From Shewanella putrefaciens (GTDB lineage: Bacteria; Pseudomonadota; Gammaproteobacteria; Enterobacterales; Shewanellaceae): 64,000 bases of DNA. Both the position numbers and the translations under genes were made by a program. The stretch is from positions 2,046,001-2,110,000 of the forward strand of contig NZ_CP066370.1 in the NCBI RefSeq assembly GCF_016406325.1, read 5' to 3'. Position 1 is the stretch's first letter. Every line of letters starts with the position of its first letter. The notes below the pieces were generated by a model that saw nothing but the letters and a program-made list of their open reading frames with translations, searched no databases and was not told where the DNA came from. This document shows positions 10,100 to 18,831 of this stretch, in pieces.

Positions 10100-10627
10100 T
10101 TAATCTTCTAATTCAGCTAAACACATTTCTTCGTAAATTTGTTTAACCCAAGCGTCAACACGTTCTTCGGTCAGCTCTGGTTGACGGTCTTCATCGATAC
10201 CTAAACCGATAAAATGGTCATCATCAACTTGACCTTTGGATGCTTCAAAGTTGTAACCTGCAGTAGGCCAGTGACCAATGATAATCCCCCCGCGAGCTTG
10301 AACAATATCGCCTACCATGCCCATGGCATCAAGGAAATACTCGGCATAGTCTTCTTGGTCACCACAACCAAAAATCGCAACCAGTTTATCGGTAAAATCA
10401 ATTTGCTCAAGCTCAGGAAAGAAATCATCCCAATCACATTGTGCTTCGCCATAATACCAGGTTGGGATGCCGAACAGCAGCAGATCATATTCTGCGATCT
10501 GTTCTTTGGTACTCTTGGCGATATCTTTCACCTCAACCATTTTTTTACCCAGTTTTTTCTGGATCATTTTGGCGACGGCTTCGGTGTTGCCTGTGTCGCT
10601 ACCGAAAAAAAGACCTACAGTTGCCAT
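10100..10627 (-). CDS. fldA: Flavodoxin 1 (long chain)
   Basis: FMN-binding electron carrier of 175 residues. The phosphate loop GSDTGNTE is at residues 9-16, and the flavin-stacking loops contain PTWYYGEAQCDWDDF and FGCGDQEDYAEYF; the length and the insertion in the last strand mark the long-chain type. It supplies electrons to radical-SAM enzymes such as those of biotin synthesis, and to ribonucleotide reductase activation. AAGGA precedes the ATG. Upstream in the same direction are ybfE and a DUF2788 gene, an order also seen for ybfE-fldA in E. coli; unlike there, no fur gene follows. Confidence 0.96.
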   Translation of the reverse strand: MATVGLFFGSDTGNTEAVAKMIQKKLGKKMVEVKDIAKSTKEQIAEYDLLLFGIPTWYYGEAQCDWDDFFPELEQIDFTDKLVAIFGCGDQEDYAEYFLDAMGMVGDIVQARGGIIIGHWPTAGYNFEASKGQVDDDHFIGLGIDEDRQPELTEERVDAWVKQIYEEMCLAELED

Positions 10628-10683
10628 TGTCTATCCTTTAATGTCTAGTTCACTTATACGTTAATCTTGCGGCTATCTATTAT

Positions 10684-10956
10684 TCAGCACTCAATTTGTC
10701 GCTGAAGAATTAATTCGATTAACTGGCTACGGCTGATGTTACTGGCCAATGCCTGCTCATTCAAGGCGTCATACAAATCTTGTGACACCTTTAACTCTAT
10801 TCGCTTTAATCCTTTGGCTTTATCCCGCTGGATCTGATTGCGTTTATTGACCTTTAACTGCTGGCTACGGGACAGAGGATTGCTTCGTGGGCGGCCCCGA
10901 CGCTTTTCATTGGCAAAAAGGTCAATGGTAGTTCTATCAGTTGCTTCTTTTGCCAT
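10684..10956 (-). CDS. ybfE: LexA-regulated protein YbfE homologue
   Basis: Small basic protein of 90 residues, close to E. coli YbfE along its whole length (MAKEATDRTTIDLF..., then RRGRPRSNPLSRSQQL and NKRNQIQRDKAKGLKRIEL). The C-terminal part looks like a ribbon-helix-helix DNA-binding fold (LKVSQDLYDALNEQA, then SRSQLIELILQ). I chose the ATG at 10956 by that similarity; a longer frame from 11052 would overlap the upstream gene. In E. coli the gene is under LexA control, but I see no LexA box near here. Its function is not known. Confidence 0.9.
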   Translation of the reverse strand: MAKEATDRTTIDLFANEKRRGRPRSNPLSRSQQLKVNKRNQIQRDKAKGLKRIELKVSQDLYDALNEQALASNISRSQLIELILQRQIEC

Positions 10957-10967
10957 GTTCTTGTTGT

Positions 10968-11189
10968 TTAACCGATCCCTGAGCCTTCCCAAGTAATCTG
11001 GATAATACCTTTTGCAATAAACCCGGCGCAGCCGAGAAATAACACTAACCAAACAATAAATCGACCAAATTTTGGCACATTACCTTGCTTGAGGACATCA
11101 TGGATAGCCATGCCGATAAAGAAAAATATCGCTGCAAAAAACAGGTTTAGGCCAATCGTTTCAATTTGTTCCATGTACTGAGATAACAT
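10968..11189 (-). CDS. DUF2788 small membrane protein
   Basis: A 73-residue protein with two hydrophobic segments, about residues 11-32 and 44-66, and a short basic turn between them (DVLKQGNVPKFGR). This pattern is that of DUF2788. It probably sits in the inner membrane. The stop is 11 bp before ybfE, so it likely leads a DUF2788-ybfE-fldA transcript. No function is known. Confidence 0.85.
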   Translation of the reverse strand: MLSQYMEQIETIGLNLFFAAIFFFIGMAIHDVLKQGNVPKFGRFIVWLVLFLGCAGFIAKGIIQITWEGSGIG

Positions 11190-11290
11190 ACTTTCTTAGT
11201 CCTCTAGAGTGTTCTAAGGCCAAAAGAGGCGCGAATATATCACATCAACGTGAAGGCTGCTATATGATTTGAGTTGAGAATCCTTGTCAT

Positions 11291-12067
11291 TTACATTGCC
11301 TGTTTGTCAATAAATTCAGACACAATTCGATTAAAAATCGCAGGTTTTTGGGCATGCAACCAATGTCCACAACCTTCAAGTGTTTTTGCTTGTGCAGTAG
11401 GGAATTGCGCCATAATCGCGTCCCTATGTTCGCTATTGACATAATTTGAATCACCGCCACGAATAAATAGACTTGGGCCAGAATAGCTCAGCACGGGGTT
11501 CGGTGGCTGATTATGCCAGCCAATAATGTTTGGATAACAGGTTTTTAAACCACTTAAGTTCATTTTCCAACGAAATCCAGTATCGGTACGTTGCAAGTTT
11601 TTCAGCAAAAATTGGGCAGTGGCTTCATCAATACCATGGTTGATTAAGTGGTTTAGGGCAAAGCGTCTGTCGGTATGGCCTTCTAAGGGCAGACTTTCTA
11701 ATGCTGCAAATACAATATCGTGTCTAGGCTCATAAGCAACGGGCGCGATATCGGCAGCGATCATGCTGATAATGCGCTCTGGAAAGGCTAATGCCGTGGC
11801 CATGGCGATTTTACCGCCCATAGAGTGGCCGATGACGTGCGCGTGAGCGATGTCAAGGTTATCGAGCAAATCTATCATGGCATGGGCAAGGCGAGGGTAA
11901 TCCATATGATCCCAATGCTCACTTAACCCATGGTTGGGCACATCAACGCGGATCACTTGGTGCTGGCTTTCTAACACTTGGCCTAAGCCTTTGAGATTAT
12001 CTAAATTACCAAACAGGCCATGGATTATTAGCACCGCATGTCCTTGACCTGAGGAAACATAATTCAT
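11291..12067 (-). CDS. ybfF: Alpha/beta hydrolase, esterase YbfF
   Basis: Cytosolic alpha/beta hydrolase of about 258 residues. It shows the oxyanion region IIHGLFGNLDNL, the nucleophile elbow GHSMGGK, a late aspartate in FIRGGDSNYV and the catalytic histidine in GCGHWLHAQKP. The ATG at 12067 has AGGA upstream and matches the start of E. coli YbfF; the longer frame to 12217 adds 50 residues unlike the family. It is divergent from seqA, as in E. coli. Natural substrate unknown; E. coli YbfF acts on acyl-CoA and short esters. Confidence 0.93.
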   Translation of the reverse strand: MNYVSSGQGHAVLIIHGLFGNLDNLKGLGQVLESQHQVIRVDVPNHGLSEHWDHMDYPRLAHAMIDLLDNLDIAHAHVIGHSMGGKIAMATALAFPERIISMIAADIAPVAYEPRHDIVFAALESLPLEGHTDRRFALNHLINHGIDEATAQFLLKNLQRTDTGFRWKMNLSGLKTCYPNIIGWHNQPPNPVLSYSGPSLFIRGGDSNYVNSEHRDAIMAQFPTAQAKTLEGCGHWLHAQKPAIFNRIVSEFIDKQAM

Positions 12068-12349
12068 GGGTTTTCCTATGGGAGGTTTGCTTTTCGAGAC
12101 GCGAATTGTGCCCCTAATATGATGAGGTTGACAAGTCTTGTGGTTAAGCCGAACTAACTTGGTTGCTTTTTCAGCGATTGCCGCGATTCTGATAATTTGA
12201 TGTGCAATTTTGCACAATTTTAGATTAATGATGCTTTATCAGATTGATAGACATGGATACACTGGGTGCGATCCCAAGGATCCTATTTGTGGATCGCCTG
12301 TGGTACATTTTTCGGTTAGGCCTAACGAATGACAAAGGATAAAAAGGTT

Positions 12350-12907
12350 ATGAAATATATCGAAGTGGATGAAGAGCTCTATCGTCATATTGCCAGCAAA
12401 ACAGAACGTATTGGTGAGAGCGCCTCTGACATTCTGCGTCGATTACTCGGCCTATCCGTGAATACGATTGAACAAGTTGAGCCACAGGCAATTAGCCAAC
12501 CCAGTTTAGAAGCCGTTGAACAGAAACCGTTGGTTACGTCAGTACCAGTCATAGAGTCGTCAGTTCCTGTCAGCGATTTTAAACAATTAGTGGATGAGCA
12601 TAAGTTAGCCCAGCAAAAAGGGGCTGTTGGCCGTTTCTTATTTTTGCTTGAAAGTTTATATCAGCAAAGCCAATCGCAATTTTCACAAATTTTACAGATC
12701 CAAGGGCGCGATCGACTTTATTTTGCACGCTCACGTGAAGAATTATTGAAAGCAAGTCCTTCGGCCAATCCGAAGGAAATTGGCAGCAGCGGTTTTTGGG
12801 TGACGACAAATAATAATACTGCCAAAAAACAGGCGATTTTGGTCGAGGTATTGGTACAGTTTGGTTGTGATGCTGAAGTTGCCTACGCTATTTCCCAGCG
12901 TGTTTAA
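12350..12907 (+). CDS. seqA: Replication initiation regulator SeqA
   Basis: SeqA, 185 residues, binds hemimethylated GATC sites and sequesters new origins from re-initiation. The N-terminal oligomerisation domain is MKYIEVDEELYRHIASKTERIGESASDILRRLL in essence, closely matching E. coli; the C-terminal DNA-binding domain includes GRDRLYFARS and GFWVTTNNNTAKK. I chose the ATG at 12350 by that match, with AAAAAGG upstream; an ATG at 12329 would add seven residues. pgm follows after 46 bp, an arrangement shared with E. coli. Its presence implies Dam methylation. Confidence 0.96.
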   Translation: MKYIEVDEELYRHIASKTERIGESASDILRRLLGLSVNTIEQVEPQAISQPSLEAVEQKPLVTSVPVIESSVPVSDFKQLVDEHKLAQQKGAVGRFLFLLESLYQQSQSQFSQILQIQGRDRLYFARSREELLKASPSANPKEIGSSGFWVTTNNNTAKKQAILVEVLVQFGCDAEVAYAISQRV

Positions 12908-12953
12908 AACCTTTACAAGTAATTTAAGCTATTTTCCAGTAGGAGTGGATCAG

Positions 12954-14606
12954 GTGGCAATACATCAACGGGCAGGACAAATAGCAAGTCAGATGGATCT
13001 GGTGAATATTCCAAAACTGATGAGCCATTATTACAGCATAAACCCCAATATGGATGATGTGCTGCAGCGAGTGACTTTTGGCACTTCTGGGCACAGAGGC
13101 TGCGCTTTTAACGGCAGCTTTAATCAACAGCATATTTGGGCGATTACCCAAGCTGTGGTGGACTACCGTCAATCGGCAAATATCGATGGGCCGCTGATCC
13201 TTGGGATTGACACCCATGCGTTATCCTATGCTGCCTATTTGTCGGCAATTGAAGTGCTGGCCGCGAATAAAGTCACTGTGCACATCCAGCAAAACGATGG
13301 CTTTACGCCAACGCCTGTGGTTTCCCATGCGGTCATTTGTGCCAATCGTGAAGCTAATCTTAACGGCGCGGCACTTAGCGATGGTCTTATTATCACGCCC
13401 TCACATAATCCGCCTCAGGATGGTGGAATCAAATACAATCCCCCCCATGGCGGACCGGCCGAAGGTAATATCACGGCTTGGATTGAATCGCGAGCCAATG
13501 ATTATCTTCGCACGCAGCTTAAGGGCGTGAATAAACTCGCCTATGTCGATGCGCTGACTTCGGGCTATGTGCATGCCATCGATTTAATCACTTCCTATGT
13601 GGCCGATCTAGAAAATGTAATTGATATGCAAGCTATCGCGAAAGCGAAGCTTAAGTTAGGTGTCGATCCATTAGGTGGCTCGGGTATCCATTATTGGGCA
13701 CCGATTGCTAAGCATTACGGCATTGATATCACCTTAGTGAATGATAAAGTCGACCCGAGTTTTAGCTTTATGCCACTGGATAAAGACGGCAAAATTCGTA
13801 TGGATTGCTCGTCTCCCTATGCGATGGCTGGTTTACTCGCCCATAAAGAATCTTTTGATTTATGCCTTGGGAATGATCCCGATTATGATCGTCATGGCAT
13901 AGTCTGCCCGGGTACGGGCTTAATGGATCCTAACCATTATTTAGCTGTGGCGATTGATTATCTGCTGACTCACAGACCCCAGTGGAGCGATAGCTTAGCT
14001 ATTGGTAAGACTCTGGTATCAAGCGCGCTTATCGACAAAATTTGCGCCTTCCACGGCAAAAAATTACTCGAAGTGCCTGTCGGCTTTAAATGGTTTGTAG
14101 ATGGTTTAGCTGAGGCGACTATTGCCTTTGGCGGAGAGGAGAGTGCTGGCGCCGCCTTCTTACGCCGAGATGGCACTACTTGGTGCACGGATAAAGACGG
14201 TTTTATTCTAGGGTTACTTGCAGCAGAGATCCTTGCGGTGACAGGTAAAACCCCTGGTCAGCGTCACCAAGAGTTAGTAAAACAATTTGGTCAAAGTTTC
14301 TATAAGCGTATCGATAGCCCAATCAGTCTTGAAAACAAAGCTAAGTTTGCTTTGCTCAATGCTGAGACCTTAAATGCCACAGTGCTTGCGGGTGAGACAA
14401 TCGAAAGCGTGTTAACCCATGCACCGGGCAATAATGCCGCCATTGGTGGCATCAAAGTCACCACAGCGAATGGCTGGTTTGCGGCGCGTCCATCGGGCAC
14501 TGAAGCCTTATTTAAGATCTATGGCGAAAGTTTTATCAGTGAGCAGCATTTGGCTGAGATTATCAAAGACGCACAAGCATTAATTGATAAGGCACTAAAC
14601 GCTTAA
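12954..14606 (+). CDS. pgm: Phosphoglucomutase (alpha-D-glucose specific)
   Basis: Interconverts glucose-1-phosphate and glucose-6-phosphate; 550 residues. The phosphoserine loop is TPSHNPPQDGG (Ser150), the magnesium site is NDPDYDRHG, the sugar-binding loop is GGEESAGA, and the C-terminal phosphate-binding loop is ARPSGTE. I chose GTG 12954 because AGGAG lies 8 bp upstream and the protein then begins VAIHQRAGQ, as in E. coli; the longer frame from 12861 would overlap seqA. It probably forms a unit with seqA and ends at the terminator at 14624-14661. Confidence 0.97.
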   Translation: MAIHQRAGQIASQMDLVNIPKLMSHYYSINPNMDDVLQRVTFGTSGHRGCAFNGSFNQQHIWAITQAVVDYRQSANIDGPLILGIDTHALSYAAYLSAIEVLAANKVTVHIQQNDGFTPTPVVSHAVICANREANLNGAALSDGLIITPSHNPPQDGGIKYNPPHGGPAEGNITAWIESRANDYLRTQLKGVNKLAYVDALTSGYVHAIDLITSYVADLENVIDMQAIAKAKLKLGVDPLGGSGIHYWAPIAKHYGIDITLVNDKVDPSFSFMPLDKDGKIRMDCSSPYAMAGLLAHKESFDLCLGNDPDYDRHGIVCPGTGLMDPNHYLAVAIDYLLTHRPQWSDSLAIGKTLVSSALIDKICAFHGKKLLEVPVGFKWFVDGLAEATIAFGGEESAGAAFLRRDGTTWCTDKDGFILGLLAAEILAVTGKTPGQRHQELVKQFGQSFYKRIDSPISLENKAKFALLNAETLNATVLAGETIESVLTHAPGNNAAIGGIKVTTANGWFAARPSGTEALFKIYGESFISEQHLAEIIKDAQALIDKALNA

Positions 14607-14623
14607 GTGAGCTTTTCAGAGAT

Positions 14624-14661
14624 AAAAAACGCACTCATGTTAATCCGTGAGTGCGTTTTTT
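14624..14661. terminator. Bidirectional terminator between pgm and msrA
   Basis: AAAAAACGCACTCA and TGAGTGCGTTTTTT form a stem about 14 bp long with runs of A and T on the two sides, so it can serve pgm on the plus strand and msrA on the minus strand. Confidence 0.9.
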
Positions 14662-14689
14662 ATTTGGCCCGATTTAAGGCCAACTCGTA

Positions 14690-15169
14690 TTAATACTCGA
14701 TATGGCAACTGGGTAAGTTATTCTTATCAATATAATTTTGGTGATATTCCTCAGCCACATGGAACTGTTGCAGTGGCACTATTTCAGTCACTATATGGCG
14801 TAATCCCCAACGGCCCGAGCGGGCAAAAGCCAACTTTGAGGCTTCTGCCGCGGCCTTTTGTTCACGGTCGTGGAAGAAAATGGTGCTGCGGTACTGAGTA
14901 CCAATATCTCCGCCTTGCATGTTCAGACTCGTTGGATTGTGGTTTTTCCAAAATACATCGAGCAAGTCTTCATAACTGACAAGGGCAGGGTCAAATTCCA
15001 CTTGCACCACTTCGGCATGGCCTGTTTTACCTTTTTTCACTTCTTCATAAGTAGTGGCGGCATTATTGCCACCCATATACCCACAGGTGGCATTTAGTAC
15101 GCCATTTACTTGTCTAAAAAAATACTCTACGCCCCAGAAACAGCCGGCACCAAAGGTTGCTAACGCCAT
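14690..15169 (-). CDS. msrA: Peptide methionine sulfoxide reductase MsrA
   Basis: Reduces methionine-S-sulfoxide in proteins; 159 residues. The catalytic motif GCFWG has Cys10; further family marks are GYMGGN, KTGHAEVVQVEFDP, FWKNHNPTSLNMQGGD and GTQYRS. The start is the ATG at 15169; a TTG four codons upstream is less likely. It is the MsrA-only form, without a fused MsrB domain. The gene converges on pgm and is divergent from astE. Confidence 0.96.
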   Translation of the reverse strand: MALATFGAGCFWGVEYFFRQVNGVLNATCGYMGGNNAATTYEEVKKGKTGHAEVVQVEFDPALVSYEDLLDVFWKNHNPTSLNMQGGDIGTQYRSTIFFHDREQKAAAEASKLAFARSGRWGLRHIVTEIVPLQQFHVAEEYHQNYIDKNNLPSCHIEY

Positions 15170-15465
15170 AATTAAATCCAATAGAAGTCTAGATGGCTAA
15201 GGATTGTGATTAAACAGAGGATTAAAAGCAAGTATGGTTGTAAAATTTTATGCAATTGTTGTGGTGTGCGATGCTTAATTTCTCTCAAGAGAAATCAAAA
15301 TTTTTACCCCAAAACTGCGTAGTTCAACAAGAATGTCAGAGATATAGGTGAAAAACTTGTGTTAGTATTGAAGCGCTTTTGAAGGTGAGTATTAAGTGCT
15401 TAGGTGTTGTAGGTTTATTTAGCGCTTAGCGCTTACTTTTAACACACCATTATAAGGAGAATTCT
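15170..15465. other. Intergenic region between msrA and astE
   Basis: Nearly 300 bp with both divergent promoters. It contains the short direct repeat AGCGCTTAGCGCTTA at about 15421-15435, close to the astE ribosome site AAGGAGA. I recognised no regulator site. Confidence 0.4.
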
Positions 15466-16500
15466 GTGTTACAAGCTCTGTTAGATTCAAAGGATTTTTT
15501 AGCGCTCACCTTAGCCCATCCTGAACAGTTCGATGGCGAATTTTCATTTAACTTAGGCGATCATACTCAAGTGGAAGTGTGGGATACCGGTGTTATTGTT
15601 TTCGAACCAATACAGAATGAAGGAAAAGATATTGTGCTTTCTTGCGGTGTTCACGGTAACGAGACCGCGCCCATTGAACTCTGCAATAGCTTAATTAAAC
15701 AACTTTTACAGCAAAAGATCATCGCAAAGCAGCGCACTTTATTTCTCATTGGTAACCCATTAGCGATTAATAACGGCACGCGGATTATTGACGAAAACAT
15801 GAATCGTCTGTTTAGTGGTGAGCATTCCAATCCACCAGGGTTAGTGAACCTTGAGCGAGTACGCGCGAAAAAACTCGAATCCTATGTCGATCGTTTTTAT
15901 ACTACGGTTGCCGATGGACGTCAGCGCATCCATTATGATCTGCACACGGCGATGCGCGCCTCGAAGCATGAAAAGTTCGCTATTTATCCCTATCGTCCAG
16001 GGCGCGCCTTTAGCGGCGAGCAAATTATGTTTTTAGCCGCAAGCGGCGTCGATACAGTACTTTTCCACCACGAACCGACCACGACCTTCAGCTATTTTTC
16101 CTCTGAACGCTACGGCGCCGATGCCTTTACCATTGAGCTTGGCAAAGTGTATCCCATGGGGCAAAACGACATGACGCGTTTTATCGCCACCCATGAAATG
16201 TTCATGCGCTTGATCACCGCTAAGCCGTTGGAGCTGGATGCATTTGATGCCGATAAGGTTAACTTGTACCAAGTGTGCCGCGTCATCAATAAACATTTCG
16301 ATGATTTTGAATTTACCTTCGCAACGGATGTCGAAAACTTCAGATCTTTCCCGAAGGGCTTTGTTTTAGCGCGGGAAGGTGGGCAAGAAATTAAAGTGGA
16401 GCATGAGTTTGAGTCTGTCGTGTTCCCTAATGCCAAAGTGCCTATTGGTAATCGCACTGTGATTTGCCTGATCCCTGCGGTGAATGCGGACGTGCGTTAG
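15466..16500 (+). CDS. astE: Succinylglutamate desuccinylase
   Basis: Last enzyme of the arginine succinyltransferase pathway: N-succinylglutamate to succinate and glutamate. 344 residues of the AstE/AspA zinc carboxypeptidase-like family. The zinc ligands are His63 and Glu66 in GVHGNETAP and His160 in [17 protein letters not shown] carries the substrate arginine. The start is GTG 15466 with AAGGAGA 6 bp upstream. The other ast genes are not in the window, so astE is separated from them here. Confidence 0.95.
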   Translation: MLQALLDSKDFLALTLAHPEQFDGEFSFNLGDHTQVEVWDTGVIVFEPIQNEGKDIVLSCGVHGNETAPIELCNSLIKQLLQQKIIAKQRTLFLIGNPLAINNGTRIIDENMNRLFSGEHSNPPGLVNLERVRAKKLESYVDRFYTTVADGRQRIHYDLHTAMRASKHEKFAIYPYRPGRAFSGEQIMFLAASGVDTVLFHHEPTTTFSYFSSERYGADAFTIELGKVYPMGQNDMTRFIATHEMFMRLITAKPLELDAFDADKVNLYQVCRVINKHFDDFEFTFATDVENFRSFPKGFVLAREGGQEIKVEHEFESVVFPNAKVPIGNRTVICLIPAVNADVR

Positions 16501-16574
16501 GCTTGTAAAGCAATATATACATGCGTGGCAGGGATAACTTGTGGTTTGAGCTATACCAATGGTTGATAGGTAGT

Positions 16575-16588
16575 TTACGTTAACGTAA
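16575..16588. promoter_or_regulatory. Candidate LiuR operator upstream of bkdA1
   Basis: TTACGTTAACGTAA is a perfect 14-bp palindrome 74 bp before the bkdA1 start. It resembles the recognition pattern I recall for LiuR, the MerR-type regulator of branched-chain amino-acid breakdown in Shewanella. The assignment is by memory of that consensus, not by a motif search. Confidence 0.6.
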
Positions 16589-16616
16589 TGTTCGTCGGGC
16601 ATATTCGTATAAACAG

Positions 16617-16640
16617 ACGCATCAAAACGCTTTGATGCGT
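16617..16640 (+). promoter_or_regulatory. Perfect hairpin just before bkdA1
   Basis: ACGCATCAAA, the loop ACGC, and TTTGATGCGT form a perfect 10-bp stem ending 22 bp before the bkdA1 ATG. No T run follows, so it is not a normal terminator. It could be an operator or an RNA structure in the leader. Confidence 0.6.
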
Positions 16641-16662
16641 AATGAGATAACAAGAGCACAAT

Positions 16663-17841
16663 ATGAGCAAAGCAACACTCAACACTGATACAGTGCACCG
16701 TGTCGGCTTCTTGGATAAGGCATCGCTACACATTCCTATCCTTCGAATTCTACAAGCCGACGGCACCACTTATGAAACCGCGGTTTTGCCTGTGATAGAT
16801 GAAACCTTAGCCACTAAAATTTACGATACCTGTGTATTCACTCGGGTACTTGATGAACGTATGCTTGGCGCCCAGCGTCAAGGGCGCATCAGCTTCTACA
16901 TGACCTGTACGGGTGAAGAAGCGGCGATTGTCGGCAGTGTGGCCGCACTCGATCAAGAAGATGTGATCCTCGCGCAATATCGTGAGCATGCAGCGCTGCG
17001 TTATCGCGGCTTTACTACTGAACAGTTTATGAATCAGATGTTCAGTAACGAGAAAGATCTTGGTAAAGGTCGACAAATGCCAATCCATTACGGCAGTGCG
17101 GCATTGCATTATCAAACGATTTCTTCACCGTTAGCCACGCAAATCCCGCAGGCGACGGGTGTGGGCTACAGCTTAAAAATGCAAGGTAAGCGCAAAGTCG
17201 CGGTTTGTTATTTTGGCGAAGGCGCTGCATCGGAAGGGGACTTCCATGCCGGTCTAAACATGGCCGCGGTACTGAAATGCCCAGTGATTTTCTTCTGTCG
17301 TAACAATGGCTACGCGATTTCTACGCCCACCGAAGAGCAGTTTGCCGGTAACGGTATTGCCAGCCGCGGTGTCGGTTATGGCATGCACACCATTCGTGTT
17401 GATGGTAATGACATGTTGGCCGTGTTAGCCGCAACCCAGCAAGCCCGTGCCTATGCGATTGAGCATAATGCGCCTGTGCTGATTGAAGCCATGACTTACC
17501 GTCTCGGCGCACACTCTTCTTCAGACGATCCCTCTGGTTATCGCTCGAAAGATGAAGAAGCCAAGTGGCAGCAACACGATCCGGTTAAACGCTTCAAATT
17601 ATGGCTTATCAACAAAGGTTGGTTGGCTGAAGCGGATGATGTGAAACTGCATGAGAAATATCGTGAAGAAGTATTGGCTGCGGTAAAAGTGGCTGAAAAA
17701 ATTCCTGTGCCTATGCTGGATGAAATTATTGAAGATGTGTACGACAAGCCGACGCCAGTGCTGAAAAAGCAACTCGCCGATCTTAAAGAACATATCAAGA
17801 AATATCCGCAAGCCTATCCAAAAAGTGCTGGGAGACTATAA
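16663..17841 (+). CDS. bkdA1: Branched-chain 2-oxo acid dehydrogenase E1 alpha
   Basis: Alpha subunit of the E1 component, 392 residues, which decarboxylates the 2-oxo acids from leucine, isoleucine and valine with thiamine diphosphate. The ThDP-binding region is GEGAASEGDFHAGLNMAAV followed by FFCRNNGYAISTP, and the phosphorylation-loop-like segment is RLGAHSSSDDPSGYR. It is the first gene of bkdA1-bkdA2-bkdB with a 3-bp gap to the next. The leader has a LiuR-like palindrome and a perfect hairpin. The resemblance is to the BCKDH rather than the pyruvate E1, supported by the two-gene E1 and the following E2. Confidence 0.94.
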   Translation: MSKATLNTDTVHRVGFLDKASLHIPILRILQADGTTYETAVLPVIDETLATKIYDTCVFTRVLDERMLGAQRQGRISFYMTCTGEEAAIVGSVAALDQEDVILAQYREHAALRYRGFTTEQFMNQMFSNEKDLGKGRQMPIHYGSAALHYQTISSPLATQIPQATGVGYSLKMQGKRKVAVCYFGEGAASEGDFHAGLNMAAVLKCPVIFFCRNNGYAISTPTEEQFAGNGIASRGVGYGMHTIRVDGNDMLAVLAATQQARAYAIEHNAPVLIEAMTYRLGAHSSSDDPSGYRSKDEEAKWQQHDPVKRFKLWLINKGWLAEADDVKLHEKYREEVLAAVKVAEKIPVPMLDEIIEDVYDKPTPVLKKQLADLKEHIKKYPQAYPKSAGRL

Positions 17842-17844
17842 GCC

Positions 17845-18822
17845 GTGGCTGAAATGAATATGTTACAGGCCGTCAATGAGGCCTTGTCGATTGCCATGCA
17901 AGCCGATGAACGCATGGTGGTTTTTGGTGAAGATGTGGGCCACTTTGGCGGGGTATTTCGCGCCACCTCTGGTCTTCAAGAAAAATTCGGTCGCGCTCGC
18001 TGCTTTAATACCCCGCTGACAGAGCAAGGTATTGCGGGTTTTGCCAATGGTTTAGCCTCAAATGGCATGACCGCCGTGGCTGAAATTCAATTCGCTGATT
18101 ATATTTTTCCGGCGTTTGATCAAATCGTCAACGAGTCGGCTAAGTTCCGTTACCGTAGCGGTAATGAATTCGATGTCGGTGGATTAGTGTTCCGTACGCC
18201 CTATGGCGGCGGCATTGCGGGTGGCCATTATCACTCGCAATCACCTGAAGCCTATTTTACCCAGACGCCGGGATTAAAAGTGGTGGTGCCACGCAACCCT
18301 GAGCAAGCCAAAGGCCTGCTGTTGGCGTCAATCCGTGACAAAAACCCGGTGATCTTCTTTGAGCCTAAGCGTTTATATCGCGCATCGGTTGGCGAAGTGC
18401 CCGTGGGCGATTATGAAATTGAACTGGGTAAGGCTGAAGTGGTTCGCGAAGGTAAAGACATCACCTTAGTGGCGTGGGGCGCGCAAATGGAAATCCTTGA
18501 AAAAGCCGCCGATATGGCCGCTAAAGAAGGGATCTCCTGTGAAGTTATCGATTTACGCACCTTGTCACCCTGGGATATCGATACCGTTGCCGATTCTGTC
18601 AAAAAGACCGGACGTTTACTGGTTAACCATGAAGCGCCATTAACTGGTGGTTTTGCTGGTGAGATAGCAGCGACGATCCAACAAGAATGCTTCTTGTATC
18701 TAGAGTCGCCCATTAGCCGAGTGTGTGGTTTAGATACCCCGTATCCACTCGTCCATGAAAAAGAATATATGCCCGATGCGCTTAAGACCTTTGAAGCCAT
18801 CAAAGCATCAGTGACCTTCTAG
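17845..18822 (+). CDS. bkdA2: Branched-chain 2-oxo acid dehydrogenase E1 beta
   Basis: Beta subunit of E1, 325 residues, with the transketolase pyrimidine-binding domain and C-terminal domain. Visible are [34 protein letters not shown] and [18 protein letters not shown], all standard for this family, and [15 protein letters not shown], where a histidine acts in the active site. It starts with GTG three bases after the bkdA1 stop and is followed by bkdB after 9 bp, so translation is probably coupled. Confidence 0.95.
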   Translation: MAEMNMLQAVNEALSIAMQADERMVVFGEDVGHFGGVFRATSGLQEKFGRARCFNTPLTEQGIAGFANGLASNGMTAVAEIQFADYIFPAFDQIVNESAKFRYRSGNEFDVGGLVFRTPYGGGIAGGHYHSQSPEAYFTQTPGLKVVVPRNPEQAKGLLLASIRDKNPVIFFEPKRLYRASVGEVPVGDYEIELGKAEVVREGKDITLVAWGAQMEILEKAADMAAKEGISCEVIDLRTLSPWDIDTVADSVKKTGRLLVNHEAPLTGGFAGEIAATIQQECFLYLESPISRVCGLDTPYPLVHEKEYMPDALKTFEAIKASVTF

Positions 18823-18831
18823 GAGTCCGGT

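Noticed and set aside
10214..10648. Plus-strand ORF of 144 residues opposite fldA
   Set aside because: It is a shadow of fldA, which is a clear flavodoxin, and has no ribosome site or family match.
11190..11290. LexA box for ybfE
   Set aside because: No CTGT-N8-ACAG pattern was found upstream of the DUF2788-ybfE unit.
12861..12953. Earlier start for pgm
   Set aside because: It would overlap seqA, and the GTG at 12954 has a proper ribosome site and fits E. coli Pgm.
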